Shown here in pieces: positions 1 to 9,107 of a stretch of 64,000 nucleotides of DNA. This stretch comes from Vibrio anguillarum (GTDB lineage: Bacteria > Pseudomonadota > Gammaproteobacteria > Enterobacterales > Vibrionaceae), in contig NZ_JAHGUP010000025.1 in NCBI RefSeq assembly GCF_001989995.2, positions 124,001 through 188,000 on the forward strand. Reading direction: 5' to 3'. Below the pieces are notes generated by a model. The model did no database searches. It was not told the origin of the DNA and saw only the letters and a list, made by a program, of their open reading frames with translations. Made by a program: the position numbers and the translations under genes. The number at the start of each line of letters is the position of its first letter. Position 1 is the first letter of the stretch.

Positions 1-1689
1 CGTGTTGAAGTAGGCTTCATCGAAGAACAATTAGCCGCGAAAAAGAACTATACCGTATCCGAAATTTCACTATGGGATAATGGTATTGGGATGGATACAA
101 ACACCCTTCGTATTGCTATGCAGTTTGGCGGTGGAACACACAGAAAAGATATAAAGGGTATGGGTAAATTTGGTATGGGTTTACCAAACTCATCTATATC
201 TCAGTGCAGACGTGTTGAAGTTTGGAGTTGGCAAAACGGTAGTGAACCCCACTATACCTACCTAGATGTCGATGAGATGAAAAGTGGACAGCTTGAAGAA
301 GTTCCTAATCCTGTCGCCATGCCTATTCCTACAAAATATGAAAAAGCCTTTTTTACGAAAAGGCCAGAATCTGGAACGCTAATAATTTGGTCAAAACTTG
401 ATAGACTCAGCTGGAAGACAGGTAAGTCTATCTATCGTCATTGTGAACTTTTAGTGGGCAGAATGTATCGCAACTTTATCAGTGACGATAATATTAAAAT
501 CGAAAGCATCACTTACCGTAAGTCAGATCTGGACAGGCTAGATGTTTATGACCGTGAAACATTTAAAGCTAATGACCCCATGTATCTTAAAAAGAACACT
601 TCATTACCTGAGCTTCCAGGAAACTATAAGGGTGAAGCATTTTTTGAAAAAATGGATGAGGAAGTCATTTCTGTCGAATATATTGATGAAAATGGGGAAC
701 CTAAGCGAGACGATGTAACTGTGACTACTTCAATGGTTAAAAAGACCATTGCTAATAGAATTCTTAAAGAGACAATCGGAAGATTAGGCGGTACTCAATG
801 GGGAAAACACTGTGGCAAGAATGTCGGCGTTTCAATTGTTAGAGCGAATAGAGAGTTAGTTTTGCGAGACTCTTTCTTAACTTCCGCTCTGAGAGAAAGT
901 AAAGGACGGTTTATTGGTATAGAAGTCTCTTTCCCACCGACATTAGATGCCGTCTTTGGTGTCACTAACAATAAACAAGATGCAATTCGATTAATACCTT
1001 ACGAAATAAAAAGTATATCCACACAAGCCGGTTTTGATACAGAGCAAGAATATTTACGTGATCTTGAGGAAAACTCAGATCCTCTACTACAAGTCCTTAA
1101 AGTCGTCGCTGTTATTAAAAAGCATGTAACAACACTAACTAAATCATTAGAAACAATAAACGTTGAAGGTAAAGCGGTTAAAGGTGAGGAACCTAAAACT
1201 ATTTCAGAAGGTGCAGCCTCGAAAGCCACTCAGGGATCTGCTAATCGCGATACCCATGGACATAAATCAAAAGAAGAACCACCAAAAGAGTTAAATAAAA
1301 AAGACGTTATCGATCACCTAAAAACTGTGGGTGGTATGAGTGAAGAAGAAGCCGAAGAAAAAGCTGAACGTCTAATTCTTACAGGAAACCGTTTCCTAAT
1401 TGAGGATGTGGCACGTGATTCTGAAGCCTTCTTTGACGTATCAACGAGCAAAGGCTTAACACTCGTTTTATTTAATACTAACCACATATTTTACAAAAAG
1501 CTGGTAAGTAAACTTGGCCCCGACGAACTCGAAGTAATGCAAACAACAATTGCTGGCTTTGCGCGTGTAATGAATGAAACAACTGATGATAAACGGTTGG
1601 CATACTTAAACTCTGTGAGACGTGAATGGGGTTTGGTGATTAGCGAGTTTTTAGAAGAACCCTCTGATGAAAGTATGGATGATTTTTGA
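1..1689 (+). CDS. MORC/MutL-like GHKL ATPase (5' end outside window)
   Basis: The frame is open from base 1, so the true start lies to the left; 562 residues are visible. The GHKL ATP-binding motifs are clear: DNGIGM at nt 76-93 (G1 box), the phrase MQFGGGTHRKD, and GMGKFGMGLPNS at nt 157-192 (G2 box). This spacing resembles prokaryotic MORC-type ATPases that accompany restriction systems more than histidine kinases, and no kinase core or receiver domain follows. Residues around 375-400 of the visible part are charged and probably a linker; an acidic tail ends the protein. The stop overlaps the next ATG (TGATG), so it is translationally coupled to the PLD nuclease and then to the SspE-like gene. 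Inferred role: ATP-dependent DNA clamp or remodeller within a nuclease complex. The ATPase fold is solid; the biological role is inference. Confidence 0.8.
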   Translation, partial: RVEVGFIEEQLAAKKNYTVSEISLWDNGIGMDTNTLRIAMQFGGGTHRKDIKGMGKFGMGLPNSSISQCRRVEVWSWQNGSEPHYTYLDVDEMKSGQLEEVPNPVAMPIPTKYEKAFFTKRPESGTLIIWSKLDRLSWKTGKSIYRHCELLVGRMYRNFISDDNIKIESITYRKSDLDRLDVYDRETFKANDPMYLKKNTSLPELPGNYKGEAFFEKMDEEVISVEYIDENGEPKRDDVTVTTSMVKKTIANRILKETIGRLGGTQWGKHCGKNVGVSIVRANRELVLRDSFLTSALRESKGRFIGIEVSFPPTLDAVFGVTNNKQDAIRLIPYEIKSISTQAGFDTEQEYLRDLEENSDPLLQVLKVVAVIKKHVTTLTKSLETINVEGKAVKGEEPKTISEGAASKATQGSANRDTHGHKSKEEPPKELNKKDVIDHLKTVGGMSEEEAEEKAERLILTGNRFLIEDVARDSEAFFDVSTSKGLTLVLFNTNHIFYKKLVSKLGPDELEVMQTTIAGFARVMNETTDDKRLAYLNSVRREWGLVISEFLEEPSDESMDDF

Positions 1690-2621
1690 TGTCGGGTCTT
1701 ATTTCTAATAGTGAACTTAAAGCAGAATTAGAAGCGCTACTTCCTCATTGCAACAGATTGACGATTATTTCTGCTTTTATGACTCAGCCAGCAACTCGCT
1801 GGTTGAGCTCATTAATGACAGATAACAAACCAGTCGTACAATTAGTTGGACGCTTCTCACCTCTCGATTTTATCAAAGGCTCTAGCGATTTAAATGCGTT
1901 ACGTGATTGCGTAAACAATGGCTACACCGTTAAAGCCCTTACAAATCTCCATGCCAAAATTTATCAGATAGATGAAGACATCATTTTTAATGGTAGTGCA
2001 AACCTTACAGGTAAAGGCCTAGCACTTGTTGATATTAGTAATCTAGAGTCCTGTAACAAAATAACCGCTTGCGAAACTTCGAAAGCTTTTATCAATAAGA
2101 TCGTTACCTCTGCCGTTGAATTAACCGATCAAACAATTGATAATATGGAAGAGTACCTTTCAAATATCGAATTAATGAATAGTTCAGAACATCAAATGGA
2201 GTGGCCAGAAAAAATTATCTCACTATCTAAAGATCTTTTCGTTTCAGATTTTCCGCTAAGTCCACCTGGATCTTTTGCTAACGAATATGAAGTTAATCCA
2301 TCCTTACCATTTGCACAGATAGAAAATATCAGAGAAGATTTTGAAGTAGCCTCTACACTCTTTAAAAAAAGCAAAGCGTATAGGTGGCTGATAAAACAAA
2401 TTATAGAAAACAAAAGTGATAGGGATTTGGGCTTCGGGCAAGTCATACGTTTACTGCACGATGCACTTACAGATGATCCTGCACCTTATAGGAAAGAAGT
2501 GAAAGACCTTCAAGAGAATTTTTACTCGTATCTAAAGTTATATGCAAATGACGAATTGGAAATCTATGTTCCAGGTAGAAAAAGTGAAGTATTAAGGCTT
2601 AGAGAGAAGATATGGAATTAA
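1689..2621 (+). CDS. Phospholipase D-family (single HKD) nuclease-like protein
   Basis: This 310-residue protein has one PLD catalytic motif: H88-x-K90 in LHAKIY, followed by FNGSANLTGKG about ten residues later, the usual N/GSAN continuation. One HKD copy implies activity as a dimer, as in Nuc- and BfiI/NgoFVII-type nucleases. The C-terminal 180 residues have no family I can name and may bind DNA or the partner ATPase. An in-frame TTG three bases earlier would add one residue, but the ATG at 1689 overlaps the preceding TGA and is preferred. The 3' end overlaps the SspE-like gene by 10 bases. Being sandwiched between a MORC-like ATPase and a phosphorothioate-sensing effector suggests a restriction function; this is inferred, not shown. 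Confidence 0.75.
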   Translation: MSGLISNSELKAELEALLPHCNRLTIISAFMTQPATRWLSSLMTDNKPVVQLVGRFSPLDFIKGSSDLNALRDCVNNGYTVKALTNLHAKIYQIDEDIIFNGSANLTGKGLALVDISNLESCNKITACETSKAFINKIVTSAVELTDQTIDNMEEYLSNIELMNSSEHQMEWPEKIISLSKDLFVSDFPLSPPGSFANEYEVNPSLPFAQIENIREDFEVASTLFKKSKAYRWLIKQIIENKSDRDLGFGQVIRLLHDALTDDPAPYRKEVKDLQENFYSYLKLYANDELEIYVPGRKSEVLRLREKIWN

Positions 2622-4762
2622 AAGAAGCAAAAATAACAAACTACTATAATATAACGTTTGGCACTGAAGAGGGTACCGATAGAGCTTTAGTTAGCATCCC
2701 TCATTACCAAAGACCTTATCGTTGGCCACCAGAATACATTAATACACTTATTAATGATTGGTTAAACGAGGAGCGAGGCAGTTATTTTACAGGTTCAATT
2801 GTTACTGTAAAAAAAGATAGTGGCATAATTCATCAGTTAATTGATGGCCAACAAAGATATACGACAGTATTCCTAATTAACTTTGTATGCTATTTAATTA
2901 CACGCTTAGCTATTAGAGAGGCACTTTTGTACAGAAGGTCGAGAGTATCAGGCTTACTCGATAGCTTGCTGATTAGCGCGACATACCTGTACGGTGAGTT
3001 CGACAAAGAAACCTTTGAAGAACTGAAAGAGAACATATTAGAAAAAATTGATAGCTTTGAAGATGCAAAGAGCGTTAATAATGAAGCTGAAATACAAGAA
3101 CAATTACTTAAATTATTCCTAAATAGCATTCATCTACCTACTTCACCTGAAGGGAAATCAAATTATAAATATGAATACAAAACACTTTTAATCAATTCTT
3201 TTGATGAAAAAAACATAAAACTTTCATATGACAGAAGTGCTTTTAATATTCAGCTTAAAACAGCTCTAACCAACTGTTTAATTAAACTTGACAGCCAGAA
3301 TGAACAAACGCTTGAATTTATTGAAGTTGATAACAGTCTTATAGTCACTCAATACATGAACTCGATTAAAGCGATATTCGATCATTTCACGAAAATCAGT
3401 GGAAGTAGTGAAGACGAACCTCTTCTCAAAGCAATAAACACAATAAAGACAATTGAAAAGTTCATGAAGGAAGTTAATTTTTGTGTAATTCAAACAGGCA
3501 GTGTAAATGATGCATACACATTATTTGAAGTACTAAATGATCGAGCTTTATCTTTAGACGATCTTGATCTAATAAAAAATCAATTTTACAAAAAATACTG
3601 CCTTTCTAATAAAAATAAATCAGAATCCCACATTGACAAAATAATAGAAAGCAGAGAAGAGCAATGGGGAGAACTTATCTTTCCTGATGGGATAAAACAG
3701 GCTCACAAACCTTTAATTACTTACATTTTTTCGTCTTTCTATTCAGGTGAAACTGACTATCTATTGCAATCTAGTGAAAAAAACAGAATTAAAATAACGA
3801 GTTACTTGAATTCTAGAAATAGATATGGAGATTCCGATTTTTTAAAAGACTTCAATACGCTCGAGGCTGCAACAAATTTTGTACACGCGTTTGATATATG
3901 GCATAAGAGTAAAAATAAAAGAGCCTTAAAATCTGAATATTCAATAAATAATACAGACACAGAAAAACTAGTCCATCTACTTGCAGCATTGGGGCAATAT
4001 GGTGTTTTAGTCGGGTTGACCAACGTCATTTTTAAATATATAGAAATAAACATATCTCATAATTTTGAACCTAAGCTAGTAAATAAGTTTTTCAGTGAAT
4101 TAATTAAAGATAGTACCTCTCATATTGAGATACACAAACTTTCTAAACGAATTTGGCAATTAGTTATGCAAGCTCCTTCAGCAGAAACTCCGCGAGAATA
4201 TGCTGTAGTTTTAATAAAAAACAACTATATCGAATCAAAAAGTATCAACTTCCTTGAATCTGATTTCATCACAAAACGGTTGGAATCTGAGTTAGACTCA
4301 TGGTTAGAAAATTGGCTTTATAATAAGAGTGATGTGAAAATTTGCATACTATTTGCCAGACTAATAAAATCTAGCTCAATAAAAATCGAACAAAACGAGT
4401 TCAAGAAAACATTAAGCGATAGTGAAGTAGAAAAACTTCATTTAGATCATATGGAACCAAATAATATTCCAGAACACAACCAATCAAAATACTTCGACAA
4501 CGAAGACAGAAAAATCATAGTCAATGGTTTAGGTAATATGTTTCCCTTACCTGGCAGTCTTAATATGAGTAAATCTAATCAACCTTTTAGTGAAGCGTTT
4601 AAATACCTAGAAAAGTCAGGACTAGGTGATCATTGGTTAGTTACCGAAACTAGACAATTGTTTGAAGAAAATAACGTAAATAACACTCCTACTCAAGAAT
4701 TTTTTAGAAAACGTAAAACGTTTTTAAAAACGCTATTTTATAAAGCGATCGTTTCTGCTTGA
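2612..4762 (+). CDS. sspE: SspE-like DUF262/DUF1524 phosphorothioate-sensing effector
   Basis: The 716-residue protein starts with a DUF262 domain: IPHYQRPYRW at 29-38 and LIDGQQRYTT at 76-85, the ParB-like nucleotide-binding and hydrolysis motif of GmrSD-type enzymes. The C-terminus carries a DUF1524 His-Me-finger nuclease signature: H610-L-D-H613-M-E-P, then GLGNMFPL and an SLNMSKSN segment. In SspE proteins the N-terminal part senses phosphorothioated DNA and uses GTP while the C-terminal part nicks DNA, blocking phage replication. Length fits SspE (about 700-780). It is convergent with sspD and follows the PLD gene with a 10-base overlap; an AG-rich ribosome site lies inside the PLD gene. 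A generic GmrSD-type type IV enzyme is the alternative, but the adjacent sspBCD makes SspE the better call. Confidence 0.82.
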   Translation: MELKEAKITNYYNITFGTEEGTDRALVSIPHYQRPYRWPPEYINTLINDWLNEERGSYFTGSIVTVKKDSGIIHQLIDGQQRYTTVFLINFVCYLITRLAIREALLYRRSRVSGLLDSLLISATYLYGEFDKETFEELKENILEKIDSFEDAKSVNNEAEIQEQLLKLFLNSIHLPTSPEGKSNYKYEYKTLLINSFDEKNIKLSYDRSAFNIQLKTALTNCLIKLDSQNEQTLEFIEVDNSLIVTQYMNSIKAIFDHFTKISGSSEDEPLLKAINTIKTIEKFMKEVNFCVIQTGSVNDAYTLFEVLNDRALSLDDLDLIKNQFYKKYCLSNKNKSESHIDKIIESREEQWGELIFPDGIKQAHKPLITYIFSSFYSGETDYLLQSSEKNRIKITSYLNSRNRYGDSDFLKDFNTLEAATNFVHAFDIWHKSKNKRALKSEYSINNTDTEKLVHLLAALGQYGVLVGLTNVIFKYIEINISHNFEPKLVNKFFSELIKDSTSHIEIHKLSKRIWQLVMQAPSAETPREYAVVLIKNNYIESKSINFLESDFITKRLESELDSWLENWLYNKSDVKICILFARLIKSSSIKIEQNEFKKTLSDSEVEKLHLDHMEPNNIPEHNQSKYFDNEDRKIIVNGLGNMFPLPGSLNMSKSNQPFSEAFKYLEKSGLGDHWLVTETRQLFEENNVNNTPTQEFFRKRKTFLKTLFYKAIVSA

Positions 4763-4778
4763 TATTATCAACATATAT

Positions 4779-4821
4779 AAATAAAAATCTCTTTGTCGTT
4801 TTGACAAAGAGATTTTTATTT
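4779..4821. terminator. Bidirectional terminator between sspE and sspD
   Basis: A perfect 19-bp inverted repeat (arms 4779-4797 and 4803-4821) encloses a GTTTT loop. The GC-containing core is flanked by A- and T-rich arms on both sides, so it can stop transcription of sspE from the left and of sspBCD from the right. Confidence 0.85.
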
Positions 4822-4839
4822 GGATTCATAGAAATTGCA

Positions 4840-5739
4840 CTATTTGTAGCAAGTAATACAAGCCCCACCACCTTCTTCAAGGTCGTACATGGCATCCATA
4901 TCTAAGGTATCAATAAGCATGCTTTCATCAACCATGGCATGCATACCTAGGCGGCGTTTACGCTCTCGTTGTTTCTTCTTCTCAAAACGCGCTTTTACCT
5001 TTTCGTGATTTTCCTTAATCTGCTTAATACGTTCAGGATCCTCCAATGTTTCTAATGGCTCATTAGGGCCCATCCAGAAAAAAGTTTCACCGTTAGCACT
5101 GGTCTCGGCACGTTTCTCATACGACTTAGCTTCTTCGAACGCTTCAGGGTGCTCTTCACGAAGACGTACCCACTCGATTTTTCGCTGGAAAAAGCAAAAC
5201 GTACATCCTGAACGAGATCGCCATTGATAATATTTAGGTAACCCAAGTCCTGCGCTATCAAGAATATCTAAAACACTCTGCTTTTTAATACCATCTTCGG
5301 CAAAGGGCATTTTGATCGTGAGGTACTTTTGGTTTTCACTTGGCCGATACCCATCACGCCAAGGTTCATCCGCTCGGATACCAACATAGGAAATAACTTC
5401 ATAGCCGTCATCAAGAAACGGTCTGATCCATTTCTCAAATGGTTCCAGCTTCATTCGAATTGTACACCAACGCTGCTGTCCTGCAGGTAGGTAGTTATTA
5501 TGTTGCTCTAGCCAATAATCGAACCCTTTTTTGTCATTGATGTGCAAAATAGGTTTACCGAGAACAATTTCTAATTGTTCTAGATACTCATAAACTTCGG
5601 GTAACTCCTTACCCGTATCCGTGAAAAAGTACTCGATATCGAGTTCAGGATAGTTCCTAGCCATATACACGGCGAGCGCCGCACTATCCTTGCCTCCAGA
5701 GAGGCCAAGGACATGTTTGACTTTGCGTTGTTCACTCAT
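4840..5739 (-). CDS. sspD: SspD, PAPS reductase-like phosphorothioation ATP pyrophosphatase
   Basis: The 299-residue protein has the ATP-pyrophosphatase P-loop SGGKDS at residues 14-19 near the N-terminus, as in PAPS reductases and DndC. Cys92 and the pair C179-T-F-C182 probably hold an iron-sulfur cluster or carry persulfide; a further CxxC (C295, C298) lies in the last five residues. In the Ssp pathway SspD takes sulfur from the desulfurase SspA and activates the DNA backbone with ATP. The start is the ATG at 5739, preceded by ACAGGTG; an upstream GTG at 5748 is possible but lacks a spaced ribosome site. It is the third gene of sspBCD, 17 bases after sspC. DndC-like is the only serious alternative, and no dndD or dndE is present. 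Confidence 0.88.
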   Translation of the reverse strand: MSEQRKVKHVLGLSGGKDSAALAVYMARNYPELDIEYFFTDTGKELPEVYEYLEQLEIVLGKPILHINDKKGFDYWLEQHNNYLPAGQQRWCTIRMKLEPFEKWIRPFLDDGYEVISYVGIRADEPWRDGYRPSENQKYLTIKMPFAEDGIKKQSVLDILDSAGLGLPKYYQWRSRSGCTFCFFQRKIEWVRLREEHPEAFEEAKSYEKRAETSANGETFFWMGPNEPLETLEDPERIKQIKENHEKVKARFEKKKQRERKRRLGMHAMVDESMLIDTLDMDAMYDLEEGGGACITCYK

Positions 5740-5756
5740 AAGTAACACCTGTCATT

Positions 5757-8700
5757 TTAATCCTGCACTTCCAGAGACTTTCTTAATAATTGTTGTAAGA
5801 CATTAATTTTATGGAAATCATCAAGCCCTGAGAGCTGAGATTCAATTGCATTAATCGTTGGCTGCAATTGTGCCGCATCAATTGCACGTATCTCTTTCTT
5901 AAACGAGTTTAATTTGCCGTCATCGCCTTCAAGAACCAGTGACACTAATTTTGTTTTGCCCATGGTGGTTGAAAGGTTACTACTATGCTGTGATTTCACG
6001 ACACTCAAGAAATCCTGTGCATAGTCACTTATTTTATTTGACGCGGTTTGTAGAATACCTTCGTTCCAATTTTGTTTACCTCGCCCAGTAACAATTTGGA
6101 TTATGCTCTCTAACCATTGCAGCAAACCGGTATCACTTTTAGCAAGTTCACGTGCGAACGCTTTTAAACGTAAGTCACCAGAATGCTCTTCTACGAACTG
6201 GCACATTTGAGCAAGCTCTTCACCTGATTCAGGGAAAATACTTTTGACCTTTACTTTGATGGCAGAAAGCATCTGTTCATGCTTTCCTTGCAATGCCTTA
6301 AAACAACCCTCTAACAAATCAATCTGGCTTGTATAGTCTTTTGCGCCATAAGCCAGTAATTCTTTCTTCAAATCTTTAATCAGCAAAGTGTGTGGATCGT
6401 TCGCTTGCAAAAAGAGATCTCTTACTCTTAAGCAAGTTTTATTCATTGTATTGTTGTCCAGCACGATTTGATGAGCATTTTTTACCCATTGAGGCAAATT
6501 GTGCATAACTGTAACAAGTGGAGTTGCAACCGATAGAATATTATTGGATACATCACGGTTAGATTGTACAGCGGCGAATATCGCTAGATGCTGCAACCAC
6601 TCTTGCTCTTCTTTAGCAAGAACAATATATTTAACCGCAAGATCACCTGGGTTTTTGATGAGTTTATGAACATAATCACGATCAGGCTCCGCAATAAAAG
6701 CAAACTCACCAGACATGTCTTTTTCATAATAAGCAATCTGTTCACTCATAGATTTAAGAAATGCAAGAAGGAAAATAGGTATAACGCCTTTAGTTAATCC
6801 ATACGGTTCGCTAGCCCAAAGTTGGCCGATTTCCGATAGTTTAACTTCATTTCCTTTGCGTGCTTTTAAGAATTTTTCAGCGGCAGCGAATACGGCATTG
6901 AATTTGTTATCTAGATTATTTCTAAACCAATGTTGTCCATTTTCACCTTCTGCGGAGTGAATTGCGGTATTTTTAAGGCAACTAATATACATAGACTTCT
7001 CCGGAGGGAAGCCTTCAATACCTAACTCATCAGAATCTTCAGCTTCCAACATTGCCTCAAGGAGTTTTTTGAGAGCAGAGACAGCTGTGCCTGATAATTT
7101 ATTTCGGTTAACTAGCTCATTTAGAATTTTAGGGGTTTGATTGAAAATGCTATCCGCTGCAAATGTAGCGATTTCACTCATTGTTTCCTTTTCATACACT
7201 TGACCTTTATAAACCCAACGCGCACTATTAAATGCAGTTGCGAGAGCGGTTTCTAGTGCTGACTGTGCGTTGAATAATCTTGCTTTATATTCTTCTCGTG
7301 CAACTTTATCGTGAGCAAGACCGGCCCCAGTGGTTTTATCGCTTTTAATTAATTCTAGTGCGTACTTTTCGTTTGCCAATGAAATGATTTCATTAGCATT
7401 TCTAGCGCAAGCAATTACCAGAGATTGATCATTGAGTGTTAACTCACGTAGTTTATCTTCTTGTTCTTCTTTTAAAAGCAATAAGAAATTAGCAAATTCG
7501 CCGTTACGAGATTTTTTCAAACTACCAATATCAACCTGGTTAAGTTGAACCGCCACTGTTTGAGTCGCCCAACGAAGTGTACCAAATTCATGGTAGTGGC
7601 CTTTTGCTATAACTTGAGAACTGAAGCCGATACGCTCAATAGCCTCATTACTGTTATTGATCTGCTCGACTTTCTCTTCAACTAAGCTCGCAATATCTAG
7701 ATCTGATCCCTCGAAGACAACCCAAGACGACAAATGCTTTCTGTATACAATGCAAGAAACATTTTGAAGTTGCTGTAAGCTCTCTTTCAATTGCTTAGGT
7801 TCATTTATACTTGTCGCTGTTAGCAGAACGCTCTCAGTTGCAGTCAAGTTAGCCGCTTTTCCAAACAAGGTAATTAACGAAATAGCTTTTAATAACTGAA
7901 CTGTTTGAGGAGGAAAATCTTGTATTGATGCTTTTCTTATCGCTTCTGCCGCAGTAGCCCAGCCATGGCCGTCAGGAGAGCTTAGAATGGCATGTGACAT
8001 ATTCGCTTCGAGATAGTCCCAAAGATCGCTCAGACCATAACGTGCATCCGCATCACTCGTCTGTTGTAAGAACAGCTGAAAACTAAACTGCTCATAGGAG
8101 TTTAGAAAACTAAATGTACTGCGTTCATTTTGACTAAAACGTCGCTTTGCTATCGGACCAAGTAACAATGCCGTTAATGGATGTAACGGAACACACTGAT
8201 CCAAACGGGACTTTAATAGTTCCTTTCGCTCTTTTTTATCGACTAACGCTTTGAGGACTCGGCTTACAAGTGGATCGTCACTAACTTTCTGTTGAGTTGT
8301 TTTGATCGAATTGCTAATGAGTGCAACCGTCTCATCGGTTGATACGTTATACAGAATATCACTGTAGCGGCCTTGAATTTTAGCCCATTCATCTTGCAGC
8401 TTAGTACCACGTTCTTTTGCATATTCACTGAACGCTTGATGCAATAAACCCAAAAAGATGACAGGAGTTTGAGAACGAGAAAGCTCTTCCGCAATATCTT
8501 GAAAGAGGTGTAGATCACCACCACTACGATTAATATATTCGAGACTTTTCCCCATTTCATCGGCAATGACAAGAACACCATCGATAAGTGGAGAAACTTC
8601 TTCGAAAAGAGATTTCCATGAGCTTATAAGCTGACTTTCTGTTTTAACCGGTGCTTTGTAATACTTTTTTAGCGACTTAGTGTTACAAGTATTAGGATGT

Positions 8701-9104
8701 TCTTCGAGTGCACTTAATGTTGCTTTCCAGAAGGTTTCTACTGGACCACTAACTCCCCCCACGGAACGAATTTGTAACCACCCTTTTTTGTAGAAAGTGT
8801 TTTCTACAAATAGGGCTTTAGTCTGCTCATTGATTGATTGGATAGCAGTCTTATGAATAGTTGACTCAGGGTGAAGTAATCCTGCCATTAAGAGCGCGAC
8901 AGTGGACTTTCCTGAACCGTAAGCGCCGGTTAAAGTAAAGACTCTTTGACCAGTTTGACCATACTGTCGAAAGAGAGTGTCTAACGCAGATTGCGCAGTG
9001 CCGTGATAAACCAACCCAGAGAAGAAGTCCGTACTTAAGTCACTATCAATTCGAGTAGAACGTTGATGACGTGTGGCTATTGAATATTTATTGCTTAAAG
9101 TCAC
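5757..9104 (-). CDS. sspC: SspC, large P-loop ATPase of DNA phosphorothioation
   Basis: This is a 1115-residue ATPase. The Walker A motif GAYGSGKST is at residues 60-68, in the context VFTLTG just before it, and a Walker B-like LVIADEMGK is at 179-186. The long remainder is mostly helical and has no motif I can name. SspC belongs to the SspBCD set that installs single-stranded phosphorothioate marks; its ATPase activity is needed for modification. The start is GTG at 9104, three bases after the sspB stop, with AGAGGA at the end of sspB acting as ribosome site, so translation is coupled. The downstream sspD follows after 17 bases. Confidence 0.85.
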   Translation of the reverse strand: MTLSNKYSIATRHQRSTRIDSDLSTDFFSGLVYHGTAQSALDTLFRQYGQTGQRVFTLTGAYGSGKSTVALLMAGLLHPESTIHKTAIQSINEQTKALFVENTFYKKGWLQIRSVGGVSGPVETFWKATLSALEEHPNTCNTKSLKKYYKAPVKTESQLISSWKSLFEEVSPLIDGVLVIADEMGKSLEYINRSGGDLHLFQDIAEELSRSQTPVIFLGLLHQAFSEYAKERGTKLQDEWAKIQGRYSDILYNVSTDETVALISNSIKTTQQKVSDDPLVSRVLKALVDKKERKELLKSRLDQCVPLHPLTALLLGPIAKRRFSQNERSTFSFLNSYEQFSFQLFLQQTSDADARYGLSDLWDYLEANMSHAILSSPDGHGWATAAEAIRKASIQDFPPQTVQLLKAISLITLFGKAANLTATESVLLTATSINEPKQLKESLQQLQNVSCIVYRKHLSSWVVFEGSDLDIASLVEEKVEQINNSNEAIERIGFSSQVIAKGHYHEFGTLRWATQTVAVQLNQVDIGSLKKSRNGEFANFLLLLKEEQEDKLRELTLNDQSLVIACARNANEIISLANEKYALELIKSDKTTGAGLAHDKVAREEYKARLFNAQSALETALATAFNSARWVYKGQVYEKETMSEIATFAADSIFNQTPKILNELVNRNKLSGTAVSALKKLLEAMLEAEDSDELGIEGFPPEKSMYISCLKNTAIHSAEGENGQHWFRNNLDNKFNAVFAAAEKFLKARKGNEVKLSEIGQLWASEPYGLTKGVIPIFLLAFLKSMSEQIAYYEKDMSGEFAFIAEPDRDYVHKLIKNPGDLAVKYIVLAKEEQEWLQHLAIFAAVQSNRDVSNNILSVATPLVTVMHNLPQWVKNAHQIVLDNNTMNKTCLRVRDLFLQANDPHTLLIKDLKKELLAYGAKDYTSQIDLLEGCFKALQGKHEQMLSAIKVKVKSIFPESGEELAQMCQFVEEHSGDLRLKAFARELAKSDTGLLQWLESIIQIVTGRGKQNWNEGILQTASNKISDYAQDFLSVVKSQHSSNLSTTMGKTKLVSLVLEGDDGKLNSFKKEIRAIDAAQLQPTINAIESQLSGLDDFHKINVLQQLLRKSLEVQD

Positions 9105-9107
9105 GAC

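Noticed and set aside
91..1689. Two-component histidine kinase
   Set aside because: The ATP-binding motifs are GHKL, but there is no dimerisation/phosphoacceptor His region or sensor domain, and the context is a defence operon.
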